64,000 nucleotides of DNA. It comes from Cytobacillus purgationiresistens (GTDB lineage Bacteria; Bacillota; Bacilli; Bacillales; Cytobacillaceae). Below the pieces are notes generated by a model. The model ran no database searches, was not told the DNA's origin, and was given only the letters and a program-made list of their open reading frames with translations. The first letter of the stretch is position 1; each line of letters begins with the position of its first letter. This document shows, piece after piece, positions 15,831-23,936 of this stretch. A program made the position numbers and the translations under genes. The DNA lies in NCBI RefSeq assembly GCF_030813235.1, contig NZ_JAUSUB010000027.1:1-64000 (forward strand). Direction: 5' to 3'.

Positions 15831-17426
15831 TTATTGCTTCGTCATCTCTGCTAAATTATAGATGCCTTCGAGCATTGGATTATAGACAAAACCTTTTACC
15901 GAATGGCTTACTGGTAAGACAAAATCCTTTTGGAAGAGCAAAATATAAGGCGCTTCCTCAATCACAATATCCTGGATTTCATAATACAGTGCTTCTCGTT
16001 CTTCCTGATCGTTGGACGTTGCCGCTTGTCTTAACAATTTATCCACTTCTTCGTTTTGATAGAAGGCTCGGTTACCTGCCAATCCAAGATTCTCAGAGTC
16101 ATACCAATAGTTCATAAACATATATGGATCACCAAAATCCGGGCTCCATACACCAAGGGATAAATCAAATTCCCCTTTTTCCATCATTTCTCGTGAAGTT
16201 GCATAAGCGACTTTATTTAATTTCACATCGACACCGATTTCTTTTAAGTTCGCTTGAATCGTTAACGCTTCTGTTTCCCACCAAGTTTTATTATCCGAAT
16301 ACAATAAAGTGAGCGTTAAATCCTTTGCACCCGCTTCTTCCAATAACGATTTTGCTTTATTGATATCAAGTTCATATTGAAAGGAGGCTGGATTATGCCC
16401 CCATAAGCCATCTGGTACAGGCCCTCTCATTGGAGTCGCATACCCCTGGTGAACGACATTAATCATTGACTCATAATCAATCCCATAACTCAATGCTTGT
16501 CTTACTTTCGGATTTTTCAGCGCTTCATTTCCCTTGCTGGAATTTACATATACATAATCAACAAGCAGACTTGGTTTTTGTAATAACTCGACTTGTTCCA
16601 TCGATTTCACAGACTCAATTTGCTCGGTCGGAATGCCTTCAGCAATATCAATTTCACCTTTTTCTAATTGCATGCGCTGTGTTGCTCCATCAGCTACGAT
16701 TCTGAAATAGACTTCAGGGATGCTCGGCTGTACCTTCGCTTCTTTATTGATAGAAAGCTTAATATATTCTCCCTGCTTCCATTCAGTTAATTCGTATGAT
16801 CCGCTTCCCATCGTGTTCGTCGCTAAATAGTTTTGTCCTAAATCTCCGTCTTTCTCATGTTCCAATACCTTCGGATTTACAATTCCCCCGTAGTTGGCTG
16901 CTAACGTTGATAAGAACGGCGGGAAGTTTTCTCCCAACTCAAATGACACAACATAGTCAGACTCAACATTAATTTCTGAAATAACGCTATACACTTCAGC
17001 TGGTCCGTTCTCTATTGCCAATGTACGCTCAAAACTTGCCTTCACAGCTTCTGCATTCAACTCTGTTCCATCAGAAAATTTATGTCCTTCATTTAAAGTG
17101 AATGTCCATTTTTTTCCATCATCACTCACATTCCAATCTTTTGCTACACCTGGTTTTACTTCTGTTGACTCACCGTCATACTCTACTAATCTCTCATACG
17201 CTGGATATGTAATTTTCCATGCTGAATTATCCATTGTTACCGCAGGGTCCAACGTCCCTTGATCAGCCGTCATCGCTACCGTTAATATTTCTTTTTCTCC
17301 CCCTTGTCCATCAGCCGTCTCTGTTCCATCCCCTTTATCATCTGATGGTGCATTCGAATTTTGTACACAACCGGCTAAGACAAAAAACAATATACTAAAC
17401 AAAACAAGCATTGATTTCTTCATCAT
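15831..17426 (-). CDS. Peptide ABC transporter substrate-binding lipoprotein (SBP family 5)
   Basis: The open frame runs up to 17561, but its first 45 codons overlap the dipeptidase gene. The ATG at 17426 follows GAGAGGG and yields a clean lipoprotein signal ending in LAGC, with Cys20 as the anchor. The 531-residue mature part is an SBP family 5 receptor (DppA/OppA/DdpA type): KDWNVSDDGKKWTFTLNEG, FSDGTELNAEAV and VRQALSYGID are family signatures. It starts 13 bases after the D-Ala-D-Ala dipeptidase stop. By context it may bind D-Ala-D-Ala or muropeptide-derived dipeptides, but the pocket residues cannot be assigned by eye. Confidence 0.92.
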   Translation of the reverse strand: MMKKSMLVLFSILFFVLAGCVQNSNAPSDDKGDGTETADGQGGEKEILTVAMTADQGTLDPAVTMDNSAWKITYPAYERLVEYDGESTEVKPGVAKDWNVSDDGKKWTFTLNEGHKFSDGTELNAEAVKASFERTLAIENGPAEVYSVISEINVESDYVVSFELGENFPPFLSTLAANYGGIVNPKVLEHEKDGDLGQNYLATNTMGSGSYELTEWKQGEYIKLSINKEAKVQPSIPEVYFRIVADGATQRMQLEKGEIDIAEGIPTEQIESVKSMEQVELLQKPSLLVDYVYVNSSKGNEALKNPKVRQALSYGIDYESMINVVHQGYATPMRGPVPDGLWGHNPASFQYELDINKAKSLLEEAGAKDLTLTLLYSDNKTWWETEALTIQANLKEIGVDVKLNKVAYATSREMMEKGEFDLSLGVWSPDFGDPYMFMNYWYDSENLGLAGNRAFYQNEEVDKLLRQAATSNDQEEREALYYEIQDIVIEEAPYILLFQKDFVLPVSHSVKGFVYNPMLEGIYNLAEMTKQ

Positions 17427-17439
17427 TTTCAACCCTCTC

Positions 17440-18072
17440 TTATTCACTTTTCCACCTGAGAATCCCTTTATAATATTTCTGTCTGCCATTTTCCCGCGCC
17501 CAATATTTCGTGCCGTATTCAAAGTGCCACCACTCATCGGCATTTGAAATGAATCCGACATCCAGCATCACCGTTGTTAACAGCTTTCTGCTATTTGAAA
17601 ATTCAATCTCTTCATTAGATAAATTGACCTTATTCTCAAACCAATCAGTCCGTGACCGTTCATTAAATTCATCGAATTCACTTCCCATCGGAAGCCAGCC
17701 ATTTTGATTAGCTAATGTCAAATCAATAGCCCCACCGGTTAAATGTGGAGATGGATTTGATATATCCGTTGAAGGCGTAGCTACATATTTATACAATTCC
17801 TGCTCTAAATTCTGACCCGTGATACCTTTATTCATAAGTTCAAGTTTTGTCTGTTCATAAATTGCTGATTGCGTTTCATAGGACCGCCACCCGTCAAGGA
17901 TTACAAAAGAGATTCCTTCTGGTAATCGTTGAGTCGCTTCAAGAAGCTTCTCCAAAACCTCTTCCCTCAAATAACATTCGTTCTCTGCACCCGGCAGCCC
18001 CATATGATAATAGTATGGATAGGCTTGTATTTTTTCAGATGACTTGGATACTGGTATTAACAAACTTTTCAC
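17440..18072 (-). CDS. ddpX: D-alanyl-D-alanine dipeptidase (VanX/DdpX, peptidase M15D)
   Basis: A 210-residue zinc dipeptidase splitting D-Ala-D-Ala. The zinc site reads SPHLTGGAIDLTL (His and Asp ligands) and EWWHFEYG (catalytic Glu and third His), and the substrate-binding arginine is in LDGWRSYE. There is no signal peptide, so it acts in the cytoplasm on imported dipeptide. The frame begins at GTG (18072), but GAGGTG then stands six bases before a TTG at 18063, which is the likelier start. It is the first gene of an operon ordered dipeptidase, receptor, two permeases, two ATPases. This matches E. coli ddpXABCDF and suggests recycling of cell-wall D-Ala-D-Ala rather than vancomycin resistance, as no vanA/vanH is present. 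Confidence 0.88.
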   Translation of the reverse strand: MKSLLIPVSKSSEKIQAYPYYYHMGLPGAENECYLREEVLEKLLEATQRLPEGISFVILDGWRSYETQSAIYEQTKLELMNKGITGQNLEQELYKYVATPSTDISNPSPHLTGGAIDLTLANQNGWLPMGSEFDEFNERSRTDWFENKVNLSNEEIEFSNSRKLLTTVMLDVGFISNADEWWHFEYGTKYWARENGRQKYYKGILRWKSE

Positions 18073-18127
18073 CTCTTATAATCTATTATCTTGATCGTTT
18101 CCTAACATTGATCACCTCTTTTTCATT

Positions 18128-18174
18128 ATATTAAAATTAATTTTAATATTTTAAATATTATATCACATTGTGAT
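18128..18174 (-). promoter_or_regulatory. Candidate promoter and operators of the ddp-like operon
   Basis: Minus-strand TATAAT (18157-18162) abuts the palindrome ATCACATTGTGAT (18162-18174). Downstream, toward the gene, is a perfect 22-bp AT-rich palindrome (18128-18149). Both are candidate sites for the XRE-cupin regulator at the end of the operon. The 250 bases farther upstream show nothing else recognisable. Inference from symmetry. Confidence 0.4.
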
Positions 18175-18370
18175 TATTTTACTAGATAAAATTCGCTATT
18201 TGTGAAAAAACCGTGTAAACAAATCTTACATAACTATATTTATTTATGGACAACATTTGTCAGATGAATGGTCTGAAAGAATAACTGGAAGTGATTTTAT
18301 TACTGGTGGAGGTTTCTAGCTAGGAAAAAGGGAGATTATATCATTGCTCACCAAAGAAAACTTCGCAAAG

Positions 18371-18420
18371 AATACATAAATAAATCCGACTCAACTTAGA
18401 GCCGGATTTACTTATGTATT
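18371..18420 (-). terminator. Terminator hairpin of glnQHMP
   Basis: AATACATAAATAAATCCG pairs with CGGATTTACTTATGTATT around a short loop, overlapping the last codons and stop of glnP. The stem contains mismatches and the U tract is weak. Confidence 0.5.
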
Positions 18421-19062
18421 CTTTACTTCCAATCTTCTCGACAGAATCGAAAGAGCATAGTTGACGACAAAATACATCATAACGATCAATAATAATATTG
18501 GAACAAGGTAAGCCTGCTTTTGTCCATAGATTATCTGGCCCGAATGAAGCAGCTCTGGAACCGATACTACAACAGCCAGCGATGTATCTTTCAGCAATGA
18601 AATAAATTGGCTTACGATAGGCGGCACCATTCGTCTCAAAGCCTGAGGAAGAATGATATGCCAAAGGGTTTGAATATAATTCAAGCCTGAGGAACGAGCG
18701 GCTTCAATCTGTCCTTTATCGATGGAGTTTAACCCGCTTCGAATAATCTCGGAAAGCATAGCTGCTTCAAATATAGTTAATGCAATAATAGCTGCTGGAA
18801 TCGGATTGAATTTAATCCCAATGTCAGGTAAAGCTAAATAAGTGAAAAAGATCAATAGAAGGAGCGGCAAGTTTCTGATAATCTCTACAATCACTGCTAA
18901 TATTTGAGAAATGACAGGTACTTTAGCATAGCGAATAATTGCTATTACAGCCCCGATGATAAAACTGCAGATAATCGCAATGACTGCCATATAGAGCGTG
19001 AGACCAAACCCTTCTAATAGAAACTTCAGATGATCAATTGAGTATGCACCGGCAAAATCCAA
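18412..19062 (-). CDS. glnP: Glutamine ABC transporter permease GlnP
   Basis: A 216-residue PAAT-family permease with about five helices. The coupling loop is IEAARSSGLNYIQTLWHI, followed by ILPQALRRMVPP. It is the last of four minus-strand genes in the order Q-H-M-P, the same as the glutamine transporter of B. subtilis. It probably forms a heterodimer with GlnM. The spacing to glnM is 13 bases. Confidence 0.85.
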   Translation of the reverse strand: MDFAGAYSIDHLKFLLEGFGLTLYMAVIAIICSFIIGAVIAIIRYAKVPVISQILAVIVEIIRNLPLLLLIFFTYLALPDIGIKFNPIPAAIIALTIFEAAMLSEIIRSGLNSIDKGQIEAARSSGLNYIQTLWHIILPQALRRMVPPIVSQFISLLKDTSLAVVVSVPELLHSGQIIYGQKQAYLVPILLLIVMMYFVVNYALSILSRRLEVKNT

Positions 19063-19075
19063 ATTAATCCCCCCT

Positions 19076-19711
19076 TCAATTACTCTTAGCCAGGCGTTTC
19101 TCCAGATAACCTACGCCAAGACTTAAAGGAATGGTTAGCACTAAATAAAACATAGCTACAAAAATATAAGTATCCATTGTGGCAAACGTTCTTGCCGAAA
19201 TTAAATCAGCTTGATACATTAAGTCTCCTCCAGCAATCGCAGCCAGCAATGCCGAGTTCTTTACGAGATTAATAAACTGATTGCCCAACGGAGGAATAAC
19301 GATCTTGATTGCCTGGGGCAGAATGACTATCCTCATCGCTTGACTATATGTAAGTCCTGACGAACGGGCAGCTTCAAGCTGTCCTTTCGGTATGGATAGT
19401 ATACCTGCACGGATGGCCTCAGCAATAAATGCCGTTGTATAAATAATCAGCCCTATCGTTCCTGCTGTAATCCCCTTTAACGGAAAAATAAGATAGACGC
19501 TCAGCATGATCACCAATAGCGGTATATTGCGGAAAAACTCAACATAGGCGGTCCCAAACCAGTTCAATGGCTTATATGGAGCGATTCTTAGTACTGCAAT
19601 AAAAGCTCCAAGCAAAAGACTGGCAATTAGAGCAATTACACTTGAAATGAGCGTGATTTTAAACCCTTCAAGAAACAAATCCATATTTTCAGTTAATATT
19701 GCAAAGTTCAC
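19076..19711 (-). CDS. glnM: Glutamine ABC transporter permease GlnM
   Basis: A 211-residue PAAT-family permease similar in layout to its neighbour. The coupling loop is LEAARSSGLTYSQAMRIV and the tail motif is LPQAIKIVIPPLGNQF. GGGGG lies before the ATG. Two different permeases imply a heterodimeric channel. Confidence 0.85.
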   Translation of the reverse strand: MNFAILTENMDLFLEGFKITLISSVIALIASLLLGAFIAVLRIAPYKPLNWFGTAYVEFFRNIPLLVIMLSVYLIFPLKGITAGTIGLIIYTTAFIAEAIRAGILSIPKGQLEAARSSGLTYSQAMRIVILPQAIKIVIPPLGNQFINLVKNSALLAAIAGGDLMYQADLISARTFATMDTYIFVAMFYLVLTIPLSLGVGYLEKRLAKSN

Positions 19712-19780
19712 TTTAAAAACACCCCCAGTAACTAATCAGGATGAGCATGCGCCCATCCTGATTATGACTGCTAGAATTAT

Positions 19781-20593
19781 TTATTGCTTAATCCACTTGC
19801 TGTGAATTTCTTCATATTCCCCTGAATCCTTCAAGGCTTTTAATGCTTCATTTAATTTATCCACCAAATCTTCATTGCCTTTTTTAACAGCAATACCGTA
19901 TGGCTCTTCAGTAAAAGTTCCTCCAACTAGCTCGTAATTTGGATCTTCATCAGCCATACCATATAAAATCGAATCGTCTGTAGTCAGTGCATCGCCTTTA
20001 TTTTGTTTAAGGGCTGTGAATGCTTCTGCATAGTTTTCATATTCTAGCACATCTGCTTCTGGTGCTTTCTCACGGATATTGATGGCCGAAGTTGATCCTT
20101 TAACCGCAAGAACCGTTTTTCCGTCCAAGCTATCAATCCCGGTAACATCGCTTCCTTTTTTCACAAGAAGCGATTGGCCGGCATCGAAATAGACATCGGT
20201 GAAATCTACTTCTTTTTTGCGTTCATCAGTAATTGTCATCGTAGCGACAATCGCATCGATATCTCCATTTTGCAATAGCTGCATCCGTGTTTTAGACGTA
20301 ACTTCTTTGAATTCTACCTTTGATTCGTCCCCAAGAATTTCTTTCGCCAAGGCTTTGGCAATATCGATATCAAAGCCCTCGACATCACCCGTGCTTGGGT
20401 TTTTCAAACCGAACAGGCGCGTATCATTCTTTACACCGAAAACAATCTTGTCATCTTTTTCAATTTTTTCTAATACATTGGCATCCTTGCTGCCACCAGC
20501 ATTTCCATCGTCATTTCCGCTTCCGCAGCCTGCCAGCATAATCACAGCTGCAAGCGGCAGCGCTGCCATCTTCATCCATTTCTTCAATTTCAT
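19781..20593 (-). CDS. glnH: Glutamine ABC transporter substrate-binding lipoprotein GlnH
   Basis: A 270-residue SBP family 3 receptor. The signal ends in the lipobox LAGC with Cys23 as the anchor. GFDIDIAKALAKEI, VDFTDVYFDAG and LDGKTVLAVKGST are typical ligand-binding-domain segments. AGGGGGAG precedes the ATG. The glutamine specificity is inferred from gene order. Confidence 0.87.
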   Translation of the reverse strand: MKLKKWMKMAALPLAAVIMLAGCGSGNDDGNAGGSKDANVLEKIEKDDKIVFGVKNDTRLFGLKNPSTGDVEGFDIDIAKALAKEILGDESKVEFKEVTSKTRMQLLQNGDIDAIVATMTITDERKKEVDFTDVYFDAGQSLLVKKGSDVTGIDSLDGKTVLAVKGSTSAINIREKAPEADVLEYENYAEAFTALKQNKGDALTTDDSILYGMADEDPNYELVGGTFTEEPYGIAVKKGNEDLVDKLNEALKALKDSGEYEEIHSKWIKQ

Positions 20594-20615
20594 TTGAGCT
20601 CCCCCTTTATATTGA

Positions 20616-21344
20616 TTAATGATTTAATATACGGCTGAGAAATAGCTTTGCACGTTCTTCCTTAGGCTCCGCATAAAACTCCGCCGGTATTGCCTCTTCC
20701 AAGATTTGACCTTGATCCATGAAAACAATGCGATCGGCCACTTCACGTGCAAATCCCATCTCATGGGTGACAACGACCATCGTCATCCCCTCATGAGCCA
20801 AAGCTTTCATTACGTCTAATACCTCGCCGATCATCTCTGGGTCAAGCGCTGATGTCGGTTCATCAAAAAGCATGATTTCCGGATTCATCGCAAGTCCTCT
20901 TGCAATTGCTACACGCTGCTGCTGACCGCCGGAAAGCTGTGAAGGTAAGGCATTTGCTTTTTCCGCAATCCCAACCTTTTCTAAATATTTCATAGCTATT
21001 TTCTTAGCTTCCTCATCGGATTGCCCCAATACCTTCATTGGTGCTAATGTTATGTTTTGAAGAACCGTTTTATGAGGATACAGGTGAAAATGCTGAAACA
21101 CCATTCCAATTTCCTTGCGAAGCTTGTTGATATCTGTTTTCTTATCGCTAACTGACACCTCGTTAACCGTAAGCGTCCCGTTAGATATAGATTCTAAATG
21201 GTTAATGCATCTCAGCAACGTACTTTTACCTGAACCGGACGGACCGATTACAACAACTACCTCACCCTTGTTAATTGTGAGATTTATATCTTTTAAAACT
21301 TGAAAATCCCCATAAAACTTATTGACTTGACTAAAAACTATCAT
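20616..21344 (-). CDS. glnQ: Glutamine ABC transporter ATP-binding protein GlnQ
   Basis: A 242-residue ABC ATPase: Walker [10 protein letters not shown], signature LSGGQQQR, Walker B IMLFDEP, switch VTHEMGFA. It is the first gene of the glnQHMP order; AGGGGTG precedes the ATG. In B. subtilis this operon is under nitrogen control (TnrA). I looked for a TGTNA-N7-TNACA box upstream and found none convincing. Confidence 0.88.
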   Translation of the reverse strand: MIVFSQVNKFYGDFQVLKDINLTINKGEVVVVIGPSGSGKSTLLRCINHLESISNGTLTVNEVSVSDKKTDINKLRKEIGMVFQHFHLYPHKTVLQNITLAPMKVLGQSDEEAKKIAMKYLEKVGIAEKANALPSQLSGGQQQRVAIARGLAMNPEIMLFDEPTSALDPEMIGEVLDVMKALAHEGMTMVVVTHEMGFAREVADRIVFMDQGQILEEAIPAEFYAEPKEERAKLFLSRILNH

Positions 21345-21947
21345 CGAATCACCCCTGACATCACGAGAATATATGTATTATTCAGATATAAAAGACTACA
21401 AAAATAATTCTGAAATAATCTAATATACAAATTATATAGGTTTGTTTTAATATTCGTCAAACATTAAATAACAAATTAGGGGAAATTAGGTCTAAAAATT
21501 TACTAAAAAAACTATTTAATCCTAAATTATCCATACATTTGTCATAGGTCATGCATATCGTTAAAATATTTTTTTTTATGAATACCTTGAAAGTATCATG
21601 AACATTTATCTACTTACATGCAGCTCTTTTAACATTATTTCGTATATGATTCCTTCTTGAATAAAATTTCAAAACAGTTATCACCATTTTTTGGTGCAAT
21701 CTACAAATTATTTCATTTGAGATAATCCTCTTAATAATTGGCCCCAATTTTAACTAACAGTAAATTACTTTACTGAAAAGTAAATCTCTCAATCATTACT
21801 TCATAGAGCTGAAGATCTATGAAGTAATGATGTTCAGCTAAAATCATCTGACTTGCATCAATTTCCCCTTTCAGAAATAGGTAGTAGTACTTAATAAAAT
21901 GCTGATAAATGATGCTAAACTACGCATTTCGATCGTATTTGTTCTGT
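21345..21947. other. Intergenic region between glnQ and the phosphatase gene
   Basis: About 600 bases of AT-rich DNA without a credible gene. It holds a 16-bp perfect hairpin stem at 21792-21807/21816-21831 with an eight-base loop. No U tract follows, so it is not an obvious terminator. Confidence 0.6.
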
Positions 21948-22001
21948 TTTACAAATTATTTACCTCCTCTTTAATGTGAATTAACGCTCTTCATCTATAT
22001 T
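21948..22001 (+). promoter_or_regulatory. PHO box (PhoP-binding repeats) and promoter of the alkaline phosphatase gene
   Basis: Four TTTACA-like hexamers, each separated by exactly five bases, stand in a row: TTTACA (21948), TTTACC (21959), TTTAAT (21970) and TTAACG (21981). The -10 candidate TATATT (21996-22001) follows. An 11-base period of TT(A/T/C)A(C/T)A hexamers ahead of the -10 is the known PhoP-P activation layout of B. subtilis Pho promoters. Phosphate-starvation control is therefore expected. Confidence 0.75.
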
Positions 22002-22032
22002 TAGAATGTAAATTACATAAGGAGGCAAAAAA

Positions 22033-23352
22033 ATGTCTAATAAATCTATTAAAAAGAAGCTTCTCTCTTTCGCTCTTGTATCTACTATTGCCATTGGAGG
22101 AATCTCCAGCAGCTTTTCTGTTCCTGAAGCTGAAGCAAAATCAAACAACAATAAGGGAAAAGCCAAGAATGTAATTTTTATGGTTCCGGATGGCTATTCT
22201 GCTTCCTATGCAACGAACTATCGCTGGTATAAAGGGGAAGAAACTGTATTGGACTCCATGTTGGTCGGAATGCAGCGCACATACTCAGCCAACTCAAAGG
22301 TAACCGACTCAGCTGCCGCTGGCACTGCGCTGGCAACAGGAGTTAAAACGAATAACGGCATGATCAGCACTTCGCCTGATGGCAAAGAATTAAAAACCAT
22401 TCTTGAAGCAGCTGAGAAAAAGGGGAAATCTTCAGGATTGGTGGCAACCTCTACTATTACCCATGCAACCCCTGCGGTTTTTGCTTCACATGTGGCATCA
22501 CGCGCAGATGAATCGGAAATCGCTCCGCAATTAATAGATAATGATGTGGATGTCATTCTCGGCGGCGGCAAAAAATACTTCCCGAATTCCTTATTAAAAG
22601 AGGCAAAAAAAGACGGCTATAAACTAGTGTCTAATAAGAATGAGTTGAAAAATGTGAATAAGAAAACAGACAAGCTGATCGGCCTTTTTGCTGAAGATGG
22701 CATGGCACCAGAATTAGATAGAGACACGACAAAACAACCAAGTCTTGCAGAGATGACTGGTTCAGCATTGGATGTGCTTAAGAAAGATAAAGACGGTTTC
22801 TTCTTAATGGTTGAGGGCAGCCAAATTGATTGGGCAGGCCATGATAATGATGCGGCTTGGGCAATGAAGGATAGCGAAGCATTCGAAAAAGCGGTTGCTA
22901 AAGTAATGGAATTTGCGAAGAAAGATGGCAATACACTCGTAGTCGTTACTGGCGACCATGATACCGGCGGAATGTCAGTTGGCGGATATGGCAAAGGCGA
23001 TGCAGATGTTGAGTTGCTCCGCAATGTAACAGCAACTGGCGACTTTATGGAAAACAAACTGAATGCTGACCGCAGCAACGTAAAAGAGATTGTTAAACAA
23101 TATACTACGCTTGACTTGACAGATGCTGAAGCTGAAAAAATTATATCTGCGAAGACTCCATCCATGGCAATCAATCAGGTTGTATCTGAGCGGGCAATCA
23201 TCGGTTGGTCAAGCACTGGACACACCGGCACGGATGTTCCTTTATATGCATACGGACCAGGATCTGAGTTATTTAGTGGATTACATGAAAACACGGACTT
23301 ACCTGTATTGATGGCTGAAGCGATGAAGATTAAGTTTAACCCAGAGAAATAG
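22033..23352 (+). CDS. phoA: Secreted alkaline phosphatase
   Basis: A 439-residue alkaline phosphatase, close to B. subtilis PhoA/PhoB in length. The signal peptide (residues 1 to about 35) ends in AEA before KSN, so the enzyme is exported. The nucleophile serine is in DSAAAGTA (residues 92-99). Metal ligands are in GDHDTGG and GHTGTDVPLY. AAGGAGG stands eight bases before the ATG. It hydrolyses phosphate monoesters outside the cell to supply phosphate. A PHO box precedes it and a terminator follows. Confidence 0.93.
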   Translation: MSNKSIKKKLLSFALVSTIAIGGISSSFSVPEAEAKSNNNKGKAKNVIFMVPDGYSASYATNYRWYKGEETVLDSMLVGMQRTYSANSKVTDSAAAGTALATGVKTNNGMISTSPDGKELKTILEAAEKKGKSSGLVATSTITHATPAVFASHVASRADESEIAPQLIDNDVDVILGGGKKYFPNSLLKEAKKDGYKLVSNKNELKNVNKKTDKLIGLFAEDGMAPELDRDTTKQPSLAEMTGSALDVLKKDKDGFFLMVEGSQIDWAGHDNDAAWAMKDSEAFEKAVAKVMEFAKKDGNTLVVVTGDHDTGGMSVGGYGKGDADVELLRNVTATGDFMENKLNADRSNVKEIVKQYTTLDLTDAEAEKIISAKTPSMAINQVVSERAIIGWSSTGHTGTDVPLYAYGPGSELFSGLHENTDLPVLMAEAMKIKFNPEK

Positions 23353-23374
23353 AATTATAGAATAAGGATATTTG

Positions 23375-23408
23375 GAGGGGCGTCTTTTTTAAGAACGCTC
23401 CTCTTTTT
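23375..23408 (+). terminator. Terminator of the alkaline phosphatase gene
   Basis: GAGGGGCGT (23375-23383) pairs with ACGCTCCTC (23395-23403), followed by TTTTT. Confidence 0.8.
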
Positions 23409-23467
23409 AAATTATGATTTTCCAGAAAAAAAAACTATCTGTCCGCCCTGATTGAAGATGATGATAT

Positions 23468-23923
23468 TTAATTCATATTTTCCGCAATGCGTTTTAATTC
23501 TTTCGCCCGAGAGATAATAAACGCTCTCATATACTTCTCCAGGAACAGCTTGTCAGCGAACACGCCAATCGATCCAAAAGGGGAAATATATTCGAATCTA
23601 TCAATCATCCATGTTCCTTTGGTTTCTTCGATGAATTGATGCTTATGCTCGAAGGAATTGAAAGCACCCCTTACCATCCTATCTACAAACATTTGAGGCT
23701 TCTCCATTTCAGTTACTTGAGCAGTCAGCCTTTGTTTAATACCAAAGTGGATTGCCTCCCACGTAACTAAATCACCTTCCTCCAATAATCCATTCATCAC
23801 CCCGCCTACCACTCTTTCTTTTGTTTTAGCCGTGGTTTCAGTATGAATATCTACATTTCTTGCAAGGTCGAAGCAAATTTCTACAGGTGCTTGAATATAT
23901 TGCTTATGCTTGATTATTGGCAT
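23468..23923 (-). CDS. SRPBCC-family (START-like) protein
   Basis: A 151-residue protein with the SRPBCC/polyketide-cyclase layout: an opening strand IIKHKQYIQAPVEICFDLAR, a central KQRLTAQVTEMEKPQMFVD, and a C-terminal helix ending in ISRAKELKRIAE. AAGGAG lies before the ATG. Such proteins bind hydrophobic ligands in a deep pocket; the ligand is unknown. The large tandem array starts 14 bases upstream of its start codon, so its promoter must lie within or beyond the array. Confidence 0.8.
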   Translation of the reverse strand: MPIIKHKQYIQAPVEICFDLARNVDIHTETTAKTKERVVGGVMNGLLEEGDLVTWEAIHFGIKQRLTAQVTEMEKPQMFVDRMVRGAFNSFEHKHQFIEETKGTWMIDRFEYISPFGSIGVFADKLFLEKYMRAFIISRAKELKRIAENMN

Positions 23924-23936
23924 TTGCTTTCTCCTT

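Noticed and set aside
17427-17561. 45 extra N-terminal residues of the peptide-binding lipoprotein
   Set aside because: They overlap the dipeptidase gene and would displace the lipoprotein signal; ATG 17426 has the ribosome site.
17440-18072. Vancomycin-resistance operon
   Set aside because: Only the dipeptidase is present; no VanA/VanB ligase or VanH is nearby and the partner genes are a peptide importer.
21345-21480. TnrA box upstream of glnQ
   Set aside because: TGTTA-N7 candidates were examined, but none had the matching TNACA half.
22218-23174. Long minus-strand frames within the alkaline phosphatase gene
   Set aside because: They are mirror frames of a well-conserved gene with all catalytic motifs on the plus strand.
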